A DNA stretch of 64,000 nucleotides from Achromobacter deleyi (GTDB taxonomy: Bacteria > Pseudomonadota > Gammaproteobacteria > Burkholderiales > Burkholderiaceae_B): contig NZ_CADIJO010000009.1 in assembly GCF_902859705.1 (NCBI RefSeq), forward strand, positions 62,001 to 126,000, written 5' to 3'. The position numbers and the translations under genes were made by a program. The notes under the pieces are model-generated. The model ran no database searches, was not told the origin of the DNA, and saw nothing but the letters and a program-made list of their open reading frames with translations. Positions within the stretch are counted from its first letter, which is position 1. Each line of letters begins with the position of its first letter. This document shows, in pieces, positions 17,176-25,947 of this stretch.

Positions 17176-18225
17176 TCACGTGGGCCGTCCGGCAGGGGGG
17201 GCTGCGGCGAAGTGGCACGCCACCTCCTGGTCGGGTCCGACCTGGCGCGGGGCGGGCGTTTCTTCGGCGCAGCGTGCCTGGGCCATCGGGCAGCGGGTGC
17301 GGAACGCGCAGCCGGACGGCGGCGCCAGCGGGCTGGGAATTTCGCCTTTCAGCACGGCCACGGGGGCGCGTTCGCCCCGGCGGGCCGACGGTACGGCCGC
17401 CAGCAGCGCCCGGGTATACGGGTGCGCCGGCTGGTTGAACACCGCGTCGCGGCTGCCGGTTTCGACGATCTTGCCCAGGTACATCACGGCCACGCGGTGG
17501 CTGATGTGGCGCACCACGCTCAGGTCGTGCGAAATGAACACATAGGTCAGCCCCAGGTCGCGCTGCAGGTCCATCAACAGGTTGATCACCTGCGCCTGCA
17601 CCGACACGTCCAGCGCCGACACGGGTTCGTCGCAGACGATCAGGCCGGGGTCCAGCGCCAGGGCGCGCGCGATCACGATGCGCTGGCGCTGGCCGCCCGA
17701 GAATTCGTGCGGGTAGCGGTCGGCGGCATCCGGCCGCAAGCTGACGCGGGCCAGCAACTGCGCCACGCGTTCACGGATGGCGCTCTGGCCGTGGCCGAAA
17801 TTGCGCAGCGGCTCGCCGATGATGTCGCGCACCCGCATGCGCGGGTTCATCGACGAAAACGGGTCCTGGAAAATGAACTGCATGCGCTGGCGCATGGCGC
17901 GCAGCGCGCGGCTGTTCATGCCGGCCAGGTCCGCGCCTTCGAGCAGGATGCGGCCCTCGGTGGGGTCGGTCAGGCGGATCAGGCACTTGCCGGTGGTGGA
18001 CTTGCCGCAGCCGGATTCTCCCACCAGGCTGAGCGTCTGGCCGCGCGCAACCGACAGCGATACGCCATCCACGGCCCGCAGCACGCGGCCGCCTTCGACG
18101 GCGAAGTGCTTCTTCAGGCCTTCGACCTGCAACAGCGGCGGGGCGGATGGGGGCGAGTTCGAGGCGGGCGAGGACATGGCGGACGCAGACACGTCCGGCG
18201 CAAACGGTGCATCGTGCAGGTTCAT
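17176..18225 (-). CDS. peptide ABC transporter ATP-binding protein (OppF/DppF type)
   Basis: 349 residues from ATG 18225 with AGGAG upstream; the start overlaps the stop of the preceding ATPase gene by four bases. Walker [10 protein letters not shown], signature FSGGQRQR, Walker B LIVCDEPVSALD and the C-terminal oligopeptide extension with four Cys (GCAFRTRC, QARC) and PLAPPSGC place it in the DppF/OppF group. A 40-residue Ser/Pro/Ala-rich leader precedes the ATPase domain. It supplies one of the two ATPases for the importer encoded by the next four genes upstream. Confidence 0.93.
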   Translation of the reverse strand: MNLHDAPFAPDVSASAMSSPASNSPPSAPPLLQVEGLKKHFAVEGGRVLRAVDGVSLSVARGQTLSLVGESGCGKSTTGKCLIRLTDPTEGRILLEGADLAGMNSRALRAMRQRMQFIFQDPFSSMNPRMRVRDIIGEPLRNFGHGQSAIRERVAQLLARVSLRPDAADRYPHEFSGGQRQRIVIARALALDPGLIVCDEPVSALDVSVQAQVINLLMDLQRDLGLTYVFISHDLSVVRHISHRVAVMYLGKIVETGSRDAVFNQPAHPYTRALLAAVPSARRGERAPVAVLKGEIPSPLAPPSGCAFRTRCPMAQARCAEETPAPRQVGPDQEVACHFAAAPPAGRPT

Positions 18226-19235
18226 CGCGCTTCTCCTGTCATCATCGCCACCGGTTCTTCCAGCCGCGCCCAGCACCACACCCGGTGGCGTTCCCCGGCC
18301 GCGACCTCTGGCGGTGTCTCATCGGTGCAGCGCGGCAACGCCTGCGGGCAGCGCGCCGCGAAGGCGCAGCCGCGCGAGTCCGGCGTCATCACCGGCACGA
18401 TGCCCGGCAATTCCGCCAGCCGCGCCGTGTGGTCCTGGCCGTCGACAAAATCAGGCAGCGACCGGATCAACGCCTGGGTATAGGGATGCGCGGCGTGGTC
18501 CAGGATGTCGTCGACCGGGCCTTCTTCGACCTTGCGCCCGGCATACATCACGATGACGCGCTGGCACATCTGCGCCACCACGCCCAGGTCGTGGGTGATC
18601 AGCACGATGGCGGTGCCCAGCCGCGCCTGGATGTCGCGCAGCAGGTGCAGGATCTGCGCCTGGATGGTGACATCCAGCGCCGTGGTCGGTTCATCGGCGA
18701 TCAGCACCTTGGGCTGGCAGGCCAGCGCCATCGCGATCATGGCGCGCTGGCGCATGCCGCCGGACAGCTGGTAGGGATACTCGCGCACCCGCCGGGCGGG
18801 GTCCGAAATCTGCACCAGTTCCAGCAAGGCCTCGGCCTGCTTCAAGGCCTGCCGTTTGGTCAGGCCCTGGTGCAGCATCAACGATTCGCTGATCTGCCGG
18901 CCCACGGTGAACACCGGGTTCAACGACGTCATCGGTTCCTGGAAGATCATCGACACCTGGTTGCCGCGGATCGCCCGCATGGCTTTCTCGGGCAGGGCCA
19001 AGAGGTCGCGGCCTTCGAAGTCGACGCGGCCGCGGGCCACCCGGCCCGGGGCGCGCAGCAGCCGCATGATGGACAGCGACGTGACGCTCTTGCCGCAGCC
19101 GGATTCTCCGACCAGGCCCAGGGTTTCGCCCGGCATCAGGTCGAACGACAGGCCGTCCACCGCCACGACCGTGGTGTCGTCGCCGTCGAAACAGGTGGTC
19201 AGGTCATGCACTTGCAGTACGGGATCGGATCGCAT
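18222..19235 (-). CDS. peptide ABC transporter ATP-binding protein (OppD/DppD type)
   Basis: 337 residues with Walker A GESGCGKS, signature LSGGMRQR, Walker [13 protein letters not shown] and the C-terminal Cys-rich oligopeptide-transporter extension (GCAFAARCP). Second ATPase of the importer. The permease gene upstream ends eight bases before its start, and its own stop overlaps the DppF-type start. Confidence 0.93.
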   Translation of the reverse strand: MRSDPVLQVHDLTTCFDGDDTTVVAVDGLSFDLMPGETLGLVGESGCGKSVTSLSIMRLLRAPGRVARGRVDFEGRDLLALPEKAMRAIRGNQVSMIFQEPMTSLNPVFTVGRQISESLMLHQGLTKRQALKQAEALLELVQISDPARRVREYPYQLSGGMRQRAMIAMALACQPKVLIADEPTTALDVTIQAQILHLLRDIQARLGTAIVLITHDLGVVAQMCQRVIVMYAGRKVEEGPVDDILDHAAHPYTQALIRSLPDFVDGQDHTARLAELPGIVPVMTPDSRGCAFAARCPQALPRCTDETPPEVAAGERHRVWCWARLEEPVAMMTGEAR

Positions 19236-19243
19236 GGCGGCTC

Positions 19244-20119
19244 CTAGATCTTTTTCGCCAGGCGCGGATCGAGCATGTCGCGCAGCCCGTCGCCCACCAG
19301 GTTGACGGCCAGCACGGCCACGCCCAGGAACAGGCCCGGATACAGGATGATGTGAAACGCCACCGCCACGAAATTGCGGCCCTCGGCCATGATGTTGCCC
19401 CAGCTGGGTGTGTGCGGCGGAATGCCCACGCCCAGAAAGCTCAGCACGGCCTCGGTCAGGATGGCGGACGCGGCAATGAAGGTGGCCTGCACCATCAGCG
19501 GCGCGAACAGATTGGGCAGGATGTGGCGCAGCAAAATGGCGGGCACGCGCGTGCCGGACGCCACCGCGGCTTCAATGTAGGGTTGCTCGCGGATCGTCAG
19601 CACCAGCGCGCGCACCAGCCGCACCACGCGGGGAATTTCCGGTACCACGATCGCCACGATCACCGTGCCCAGCCCGCCTTTCAGGGTGGCCATCAGCGCA
19701 ATCGCCAGCAGCACGCCGGGGATGGCCATCAGGCCGTCCATGATGCGCATGATCAGCGCATCCAGCCGGCGAAAATACCCGGCCAGCATGCCCAGCAGCA
19801 CGCCGCCCACGGTGGCTGCCAGCGCCACCACCACGCCCACCAGCAGCGAGATCCGCGCGCCCCAGACGGTGCGCGAATACACGTCGCGGCCCAGCGCGTC
19901 GGTGCCGAACAGGTGTTCGGCCGACGGCGGCTTCATGCGCGCCATCGGGTTGATGTCCTGCGGATCGACGGTGGCCAGCCAGGGCGCGGCCAGCGCCATC
20001 ACGGCCAGGGCCACCAGGATGGCGCAGCCGACGTACAGCATGGGATGGCGCCGCAGCGACCGGGCGGCGCGGCGCCAGCGCGGTCGGGCAACAGCCAGGG
20101 GCAGGGTAGCGGTGGTCAT
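19244..20119 (-). CDS. peptide ABC transporter permease (DppC type)
   Basis: 291 residues, about six membrane helices. The N-terminal OppC/DppC domain (HPMLYVGCAILVALAVMALA) is followed by EHLFGTDALGRDVYSRTVWG, a hallmark of DppC-type permeases, and the ATPase-contact loop with EAAVASGTRVPAILLRHILPN. Its start lies 12 bp beyond the DppB-type stop. Confidence 0.93.
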   Translation of the reverse strand: MTTATLPLAVARPRWRRAARSLRRHPMLYVGCAILVALAVMALAAPWLATVDPQDINPMARMKPPSAEHLFGTDALGRDVYSRTVWGARISLLVGVVVALAATVGGVLLGMLAGYFRRLDALIMRIMDGLMAIPGVLLAIALMATLKGGLGTVIVAIVVPEIPRVVRLVRALVLTIREQPYIEAAVASGTRVPAILLRHILPNLFAPLMVQATFIAASAILTEAVLSFLGVGIPPHTPSWGNIMAEGRNFVAVAFHIILYPGLFLGVAVLAVNLVGDGLRDMLDPRLAKKI

Positions 20120-20131
20120 GGGTGGCCCCTT

Positions 20132-21067
20132 TCAATAACGGATGCGCGGGTCGAACAGGCGATAGCTCAGGTCGACCAGCAGGTTGATCAGCACGTAGAT
20201 GCCCGAGGCCACCAGCAGCACGCCCTGGATCACCGGGTAGTCGTGGCGCAGCACGGCATCGATGGTCAGGCGGCCCAGGCCGGGAATGGCGAACACGGTT
20301 TCGGTGACCACCACGCCGCCGATCAGCAGCGCCACGCCCACGCCGATGGTGGTGACGATGGGATTGGCGGCGTTTTTCAGCGCATGCCAGACGACCGGGC
20401 CGGCCGACAGGCCCTTGGCCCGGGCGGTGCGGATGTAGTCTTCGGACAGCGCTTCGAGCATGGTGGCGCGGGTCATGCGCGTCAGCAGCGCGATGTACAC
20501 CAGGCCCAGCGACAGGCACGGCAGCACCAGGTGCCGCAGATACGGCACCAGCCCGTCGGCCAGCGGTTTGTAGCCCTGCACCGGCAGCCAGCCCAGCTTG
20601 ATCGAAAAGCCATACACCAGGCAGTAGCCGATCAGGAATACCGGCACCGAAAACGCGCACACCGCGCCCACCATCACCAGCCGGTCCAGCAGCCGGCCGG
20701 CATGCCAGGCAGCCAATACGCCCAGCGGCACGGCGATCAGCACGGCAAACAGCATGGTGAAGGCGGCAATCGACAGCGTCGGCCCCAGGCGCTGGCCGAT
20801 CAGTTGCGCCACCGGCATCTGGGTGGCGATGGACGTGCCCAGGTCGCCGGTGGCCAGGTGGCCCAGCCAGATGCCGAATTGCTGCAGCAGCGGCTTGTCC
20901 AGCCCCAGGTTCTGTCGGATCTTTTCCACGTCGTCGGCCGTGGCGTTGTCGCCCGCGATGACCGCCGCCGGGTCGCCCGGCGACAGGTGGATCAGCATGA
21001 ACACCACGACCGCGACCACGGCCATGACGGGTATGACGGCCGCAACGCGGCGCAGGATGTATTTCAC
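20132..21067 (-). CDS. peptide ABC transporter permease (DppB type)
   Basis: 311 residues from GTG 21067, which begins the conserved KYILRRVAAVIPVMAVV helix; upstream codons in the same frame do not belong to the family. The DppB marks are present: HLSPGDPA, DKPLLQQFGIWLGHLATGDLG, and the EAA loop RTARAKGLS with HALKNAANPIVT. About six membrane helices. Forms the channel with the DppC-type partner. Confidence 0.92.
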   Translation of the reverse strand: MKYILRRVAAVIPVMAVVAVVVFMLIHLSPGDPAAVIAGDNATADDVEKIRQNLGLDKPLLQQFGIWLGHLATGDLGTSIATQMPVAQLIGQRLGPTLSIAAFTMLFAVLIAVPLGVLAAWHAGRLLDRLVMVGAVCAFSVPVFLIGYCLVYGFSIKLGWLPVQGYKPLADGLVPYLRHLVLPCLSLGLVYIALLTRMTRATMLEALSEDYIRTARAKGLSAGPVVWHALKNAANPIVTTIGVGVALLIGGVVVTETVFAIPGLGRLTIDAVLRHDYPVIQGVLLVASGIYVLINLLVDLSYRLFDPRIRY

Positions 21068-21146
21068 GGTGGCTATCCCCCTGGCGGACGGCCGGACGCG
21101 CAAGGCGCCCGGGTGCCGCTTGTTCGCTTGTCCGATACGCCGGCCG

Positions 21147-22730
21147 CTACGGCTTTTCCACGTTCCACATCACGGGGATGCCGGTCTTCATCAGCTCGGT
21201 GTGTTTCAGGCCGCGCACGGCCGATACCGGCTTGAATTCGCCCCACATCACGTACGGCACCGTCTGGTAGGCCCGCGCTTGCAGCTGCGCGGCAATCTCC
21301 TTGCGCTTGGCGGCGTCGGTTTCCTGGATCCATTGGGTGCGCAGCGTGTCCAGTTCCTTGTCGCAGGGCCAGCCCGGCAGGCTGTTGCCGCAGGCGGCCG
21401 ACAGCCACGGGTTGGTGACCGGCGTGCTGGCGTCGAAATAGCCGCCCCAGGTCAGGAACACGTTCCAGCCGCCCTGGGCGGGCGGGTCTTTCTTCAGGCG
21501 GCGCGCCGCCAGCGAGGCCCAGTCCATCGATTGCAGGTCGACATTGATGCCGGCCTTCTTCATGTTCTGCGCCATCACCATCACCGCCGGGGCGCTGATG
21601 TGGTCGGTGGGGTACAGCAGCACCACCTTTTCGCCCTGGTAGCCGGCTTCTTTCAGCAATTGCTTGGCGCGGGCCAGGTCGGTCTTGGCGTAGGGCGCGG
21701 CGCCCGCGTCGGTGGCCAGCGGCGAGCCGCAGATGTACAGCGTGGGGCAGTAGTCCACCCGGTACTTCTCGGGGTAGCCGATGGCCGACACCATTTCCTT
21801 CTGGTTCACCAGGTAATACAGCGCCTGGCGCGCCTGCGGCTTGTCGAACGGCGGGTGCAGCGCGTTCACGATCACCATGCCCTGCGAGGCCACGGACGTG
21901 CTCAAGGTGATGTCGGGGTTGCTTTCCAGCACCGGCAGGAAATCCGGCGTGGTCTGCTCGATCATGTCGACTTCGCCGTTCATCAGCGCGGCGGTGGCCG
22001 TGTTGCCGTCGGGGATGTAGATCCATTCCACCCGGTCGACTTTGGCCACCTTGCCGCCCGCCAGCCCGTCGGCGGGTTCTGCGCGCGGCACGTAGGCCGG
22101 GTTCTTCACGTACACCACCTTGTTGCCGGGCACCCATTCATCGCGCTTGAACAGGAACGGGCCCGAACCCACCATCTCGGTGACCTGGGTGTTCGGGTCG
22201 GTCAGCGCCAGCCGCTTGGGCAGGATGAAAGGCGGCATGCCCGACGGCTTGGCCAGCGCGTCCAGCACCAGGCCGAACGGCTGCTTGAGCGTCAGGGTGA
22301 AGGTATCGGCGCTGGTGGCGGCCAGTTCGGCGCCCGCGGCCATCATCGCCTGGCCCAGCGTGTCTTTCTTGGCCCAGCGCTGCAGCGAGGCCACGCAGTC
22401 TTCGGCGGTGACCGGCGTGCCATCATTGAATTTCAGGCCGGGCCGCAGGGTGAAGGTCCAGCTCTTGCCGTCGGGCGAGGTGGTCCAGCTTTGCACCATC
22501 TGCGGCTTGGGCTGGCCATGGCTGTCCTGCGCGAACAGGGTGTCGAACACCATGTAGCCATGGTTGCGCGTGATGTAGGCGGTGTTGAACAGCGGGTCCA
22601 GCGTCTTCAGGTCGGCGTGCGGCACCATCCGCAGCGTGGTTGGCTTGGGCTGGGCCTGGGCCTGCGGCGCGGTGGCCGCGCCCAGCGCCAGCAGGGCGGC
22701 TGCGCCCAGCAGGCTGAAACGTTTCATCAT
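21147..22730 (-). CDS. peptide ABC transporter substrate-binding protein (SBP family 5)
   Basis: About 527 residues. A signal peptide (MMKRFSLLGAAALLALGAA, cleavage after AQA) is followed by the family-5 fold: LDPLFNTAYITRNHGYMVFD, QSWTTSPDGKSWTFTLRPGLKFNDG, and the SNPDITLSTSV and NALHPPFDKPQARQAL segments. An ATG at 22736 also exists, but AAGGGG lies at the proper distance for 22730. It is the periplasmic receptor for the importer. Specificity is unknown; the neighbouring D-aminoacylase, M81 peptidase and DAO enzyme suggest small peptides or D-amino-acid derivatives. Confidence 0.9.
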   Translation of the reverse strand: MMKRFSLLGAAALLALGAATAPQAQAQPKPTTLRMVPHADLKTLDPLFNTAYITRNHGYMVFDTLFAQDSHGQPKPQMVQSWTTSPDGKSWTFTLRPGLKFNDGTPVTAEDCVASLQRWAKKDTLGQAMMAAGAELAATSADTFTLTLKQPFGLVLDALAKPSGMPPFILPKRLALTDPNTQVTEMVGSGPFLFKRDEWVPGNKVVYVKNPAYVPRAEPADGLAGGKVAKVDRVEWIYIPDGNTATAALMNGEVDMIEQTTPDFLPVLESNPDITLSTSVASQGMVIVNALHPPFDKPQARQALYYLVNQKEMVSAIGYPEKYRVDYCPTLYICGSPLATDAGAAPYAKTDLARAKQLLKEAGYQGEKVVLLYPTDHISAPAVMVMAQNMKKAGINVDLQSMDWASLAARRLKKDPPAQGGWNVFLTWGGYFDASTPVTNPWLSAACGNSLPGWPCDKELDTLRTQWIQETDAAKRKEIAAQLQARAYQTVPYVMWGEFKPVSAVRGLKHTELMKTGIPVMWNVEKP

Positions 22731-22799
22731 GGTCATCCCCTTGGTCTTGTCGGCCGCCGCCTGCGTGGGCGGCGGCTGTGATTTCAGCGATTGAAGGCA

Positions 22800-24245
22800 T
22801 CAGCCCTTGAAGGGCCATTTCGGCAGCTTGCGCTTGGTGAAGGGCAAGGCGTTCAGGTCGTTGGTGATGGCGCCCGGCGTTTCCACATAGATGACGTGGC
22901 GGCCCACCTTCGAGTACGAGGCATAGAAGTGCTGCGACGATTTCACGATGATCAGCTTCATCGCGTTCAGGTCGACGCCGAACTGGGTGAACAGGTCGGT
23001 GTCCATGGCCTGGATACGGTTGGTGGTCAGCACGATCGTGACCCCCTGGCTGCGTACCACGGCCACGTCGCCCAGCAAGGCCGGCGTGCCCGCCAGCCCG
23101 GTCATGACGGCATCGCGCTTGAGCGCCACGATCTCGCCTTCCACGTCCAGGGGCTGCCCCGACACCGGCGCCACCTTGCCGCCGATGCGCAGCTGGATGC
23201 GCGCACCCTGGCCCGCCTCGAAACAGAGCAGCACGGCCACCGGGTCCCAGAACGGGCCGGTGGCCACGTCGCGGATGCCGCGCGCCAGCACCCGGTCCAG
23301 GATGAAGGTCGCATCGCTGGGCGCGCCGCCACCGGCGTTGTCGGCCGAGTCGGCCAGCACCACCGGAAAATCGTCCCGCGCCAGCGCCTGGTCCAAGGCC
23401 TCGTCGGCGCCGGGGTAGGGAGGGGCAAGGCGGTCGCGGAAACCGATCAGTTCTTCGCCCAGGGCCTTGGCCAGCGCGTCCGCCTGGCCTTGGTCGCCGT
23501 CGGTATAGACCAGCACCTTGGACCCCATGTCCGGCGTGTCGCCCCACGGAAAGCCATGGGCGATGGACACCGACAGCACGCCTTCCTTGCCTTCCATGGT
23601 CAGCAGGCGGTCGACGAAACTGCGCATGGGTTCGCGGCTGGTGTGCATGATCGAGATCATGTTGCAGTCGAACACCGCGCGGGTGGGCTTGATGCGGCCT
23701 TCGGCGCGCGCCACGCACAGGTCCACCAGGTCGTAGGCGCGGTCCAGGATGTCGGTGTGGGGGTATTCCTTGAAGCACACCAGGAAGTCGGCGCTTTGCA
23801 CCATGGTGTCGGTCAGGTGGCAGTGCGGGTCCAGCTCGGCGCCGATCACCGTGTCCGGGCCGACGATTTCGCGGGCCCGGCGCAGCAGGTCGCCTTCGCA
23901 GTCGTCGTAGCCGTCGGCCACCATGGCGCCATGCAGGCCGAACAGCGCGATGTCCACCTTGCCGGCGCGGCGCAGGTCGTCCAGCAGCTCGTCGCGCAGG
24001 GTTTCGTAGGCGTCGCGGGTGGTGATGCCGGCCGGGGTCGCGCCCGCCGTCATGCCTTCGACCAGCGTCCAGTCCTTGCCCTGGGCGCGCTGGCGCGCCG
24101 CCCACAGCGGCCCCGAGAACATCTGCATGCGGTCCGGGTGCTGGCCGGCGGGGTAATAGCCGCGGGCCCGGTAGGCCGACAGGCCGGTCGGGATGGGGGA
24201 AAAGGTGTTCGTTTCGGTCGCCAGGGACCCGGAAAATATCTTCAT
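22800..24245 (-). CDS. M81-family metallopeptidase, MlrC-like
   Basis: 481 residues from ATG 24245, where family similarity begins (KIFSGSLATETNTFSPIPT). The N-terminal M81 domain includes GLHGAMVADGYDDCEGDLL, IGAELDPHCHLTD, FKEYPHTD and SIAHGFPWGDTPDMGS; the C-terminal MlrC domain starts near VVLADSADNAGGGAPSDAT. The named member MlrC completes degradation of the cyclic peptide microcystin, but most homologues sit beside dipeptide transporters and have unknown substrates. It lies between the oxidoreductase and the SBP gene on the same strand, so it is likely a hydrolase for the imported peptide. Confidence 0.9.
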   Translation of the reverse strand: MKIFSGSLATETNTFSPIPTGLSAYRARGYYPAGQHPDRMQMFSGPLWAARQRAQGKDWTLVEGMTAGATPAGITTRDAYETLRDELLDDLRRAGKVDIALFGLHGAMVADGYDDCEGDLLRRAREIVGPDTVIGAELDPHCHLTDTMVQSADFLVCFKEYPHTDILDRAYDLVDLCVARAEGRIKPTRAVFDCNMISIMHTSREPMRSFVDRLLTMEGKEGVLSVSIAHGFPWGDTPDMGSKVLVYTDGDQGQADALAKALGEELIGFRDRLAPPYPGADEALDQALARDDFPVVLADSADNAGGGAPSDATFILDRVLARGIRDVATGPFWDPVAVLLCFEAGQGARIQLRIGGKVAPVSGQPLDVEGEIVALKRDAVMTGLAGTPALLGDVAVVRSQGVTIVLTTNRIQAMDTDLFTQFGVDLNAMKLIIVKSSQHFYASYSKVGRHVIYVETPGAITNDLNALPFTKRKLPKWPFKG

Positions 24246-24295
24246 GCAACCGCTCCGCTCGAAAAGGGATGAAGGGGATACGACGGGGACTGCGT

Positions 24296-25432
24296 TCAAC
24301 GCAAGCGCTCGGGGCGTACCGCGTGGGCATCCACCCCGTGCGCCTGTAAATGGGTCGGTATGGGCTGGTGGGTCAAGAGCGCCGCGGCCAGTTCCGACGT
24401 CGCGGCGGCGGTCTGGATGCCGTAGCCGCCCTGGGCCGCCAACCAGAAAAAGGCGGGCGCATCGGCGTCCCAGCCCACCACGAAATCGCCGTCGCGCACG
24501 AACGAGCGCAGCCCGGCCCAGGTGTGCTTGGGGCGCCGGATGGTCATCGAGGTGGCCGCTTCGATGCGGTAGATGCCCGTGGCCACGTCCAGTTCTTCAG
24601 GCATCACGTCGTGCGCGGCCACCGGGTCGGCGTTGGCGGGCGAACCCAGCAACTGGCCCGCGTCCGGCTTGAAGTAATAGCTTTCGTCCACGCCCACCAC
24701 CGCCGGCCAGTGGGAAAAATCCACGTCGGCCGGGCCGGCAAAGGTGAAGGCGGTGCGCCGGCAAGGCTGCAGGCCTACCGGCCGGGCGCCGCACTGCGCC
24801 GCGGTCTGGTCGGCCCAGGCGCCTGCGGCGTTGACCACCACCCGCGCCCGCAGCGTGGCGCCGCCGGCCAGCGTCAGCGTCCAGATGCCGTCATCGAAAG
24901 ACGCCGCCGTCAGTTCGGCCTGGTTGCGCAGCACCGCGCCCTGGCGCGCCATGCCGCGCAGGAACCCCTGGTGCAGTGCATGCACGTCGATGTCGCGGGC
25001 ATCGGGTTCCTCGATGGCGCCGCAGAGCTGGTCGCCGCGCAGGCAGGGCACCCGCGCCACGGCCTGGTCGGCGTCGATCAGCGTCACGTTGGGCGACTGG
25101 CGGCGAAAATCGTCGAATACGTCGTGCAGCAGGTCGCGCTGTTCAGGCGTGGCGATGTACAGCACACCGCGCGGATGCAGCAGCGGATGGTCGGCAAAGC
25201 CCTGTGGCGGCTGTTCGTAGAACGCGCGGCTGGCGCGGGTCAGCGCCTTGATCTGGGGCGTGCCGTAGGTTTCCATGAACATGGCCGCCGAGCGGCCGGT
25301 CGAGTGGTAGCCCGGCTGGGCTTCGCGTTCCAGCACCGCCACGGAAGCCGCCGCGCTCAGGCGGTAGGCCACGGATGCCCCGGCGATGCCGGCGCCGATC
25401 ACGGCGTAGTCGTACAGCGTGTCTGTCGTCAT
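24296..25432 (-). CDS. FAD-dependent oxidoreductase, DAO (glycine/D-amino acid oxidase) family
   Basis: 378 residues from ATG 25432; the frame extends to 25540 but that leader is A+T-rich promoter DNA. FAD-binding GAGIAGASVAYRLS lies at the N-terminus, LEREAQPGYHSTGRSAAMF follows, and a C-terminal HTWAGLRSFVRDGDFVVGW and GGYGIQTAAATSELAAALL complete the DAO fold. The family oxidises secondary amines or D-amino acids. It is first in the same-strand series leading to the M81 peptidase, ABC importer and D-aminoacylase, which supports a D-amino-acid or imino-acid substrate. Confidence 0.9.
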   Translation of the reverse strand: MTTDTLYDYAVIGAGIAGASVAYRLSAAASVAVLEREAQPGYHSTGRSAAMFMETYGTPQIKALTRASRAFYEQPPQGFADHPLLHPRGVLYIATPEQRDLLHDVFDDFRRQSPNVTLIDADQAVARVPCLRGDQLCGAIEEPDARDIDVHALHQGFLRGMARQGAVLRNQAELTAASFDDGIWTLTLAGGATLRARVVVNAAGAWADQTAAQCGARPVGLQPCRRTAFTFAGPADVDFSHWPAVVGVDESYYFKPDAGQLLGSPANADPVAAHDVMPEELDVATGIYRIEAATSMTIRRPKHTWAGLRSFVRDGDFVVGWDADAPAFFWLAAQGGYGIQTAAATSELAAALLTHQPIPTHLQAHGVDAHAVRPERLR

Positions 25433-25445
25433 GTTTGTCGGAAGC

Positions 25446-25474
25446 GAGAATTCTCTTATTTGATAATTCTCGAA
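25446..25474. promoter_or_regulatory. palindrome and repeat upstream of the DAO-led operon
   Basis: GAGAATTCTC at 25446-25455 is a perfect 10-bp palindrome. AATTCTC recurs 16 bp on, at 25465-25471, within ATTCTCGAATA (25466-25476), which equals the consensus core of the 22-bp repeats at 716-825. The region is A+T-rich and begins 14 bp upstream of the DAO start. It also lies about 65-90 bp upstream of the divergent gene at 25539. A regulator site is likely; the regulator is not identified. Confidence 0.45.
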
Positions 25475-25538
25475 TACGATAGTTGTTTGAATCCGGCCGA
25501 GTAATAGGGGTTGTCCCGATGCCCGTAAAATCGCGGCC

Positions 25539-25895
25539 ATGCTTCCTACTCAAGTCATCGTTGCGCTGCTGGTTTTGCAGCTTGCCCTGGTCATCCCGCT
25601 GGTGGCCGTCGTCATCCAGCTGTTCCGTTTGATTCACTGGCAATTCCGGGCCGACCCGCAGACGCGCGGCGAACGCCCGCATTTCACCGGCCCGGTGCTG
25701 GCCATGCTGTTCAGCGCCCTGGCTGCCAGCGACTTCATCGGCTTCGAGCCGTTCAAGACCGTGTCCGAACTGAACCCGGTGCCGCTGGACGCGCGCGCCT
25801 ATTTCACCGTGGCCATGCTGGCCTTGGCGGTGTGGTGCTGGGCGTATGCCAGCGCGATCCGCACGCGGATGCGCGGGATGCTGGGGTTGAAGTAG
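25539..25895 (+). CDS. small integral membrane protein, unknown function
   Basis: 118 residues with an N-terminal helix (VIVALLVLQLALVIPLVAVVI), a charged loop (WQFRADPQTRGERPHF), a middle hydrophobic segment (VLAMLFSALAASDFIGF) and a C-terminal helix (YFTVAMLALAVWCWAYA) with a positive tail. It has GC-rich codon use like its neighbours and no overlapping alternative gene. Divergent from the DAO-led operon. I do not recognise the family. Confidence 0.65.
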   Translation: MLPTQVIVALLVLQLALVIPLVAVVIQLFRLIHWQFRADPQTRGERPHFTGPVLAMLFSALAASDFIGFEPFKTVSELNPVPLDARAYFTVAMLALAVWCWAYASAIRTRMRGMLGLK

Positions 25896-25947
25896 GGGCT
25901 CGTCGGCCCAGGGCCGGACGCGGACCCTGGCACGTCCAGGCGCCGGG

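Noticed and set aside
17168..17191. Tandem GTGGGCCGTC words near the end of the DppF-type gene
   Set aside because: Two 12-bp copies at the 3' end of a coding region; likely chance or slippage with no evident role.
19352..22781. Long plus-strand open frames opposite the ABC transporter genes
   Set aside because: His/Gln/Arg-rich composition typical of antisense frames in high-GC DNA; the minus-strand genes have full family motifs.
25909..25930. CCAGGG/CCCTGG inverted repeat between the small membrane protein and MocR genes
   Set aside because: Short stem with a long loop and no T tract; not a convincing terminator.
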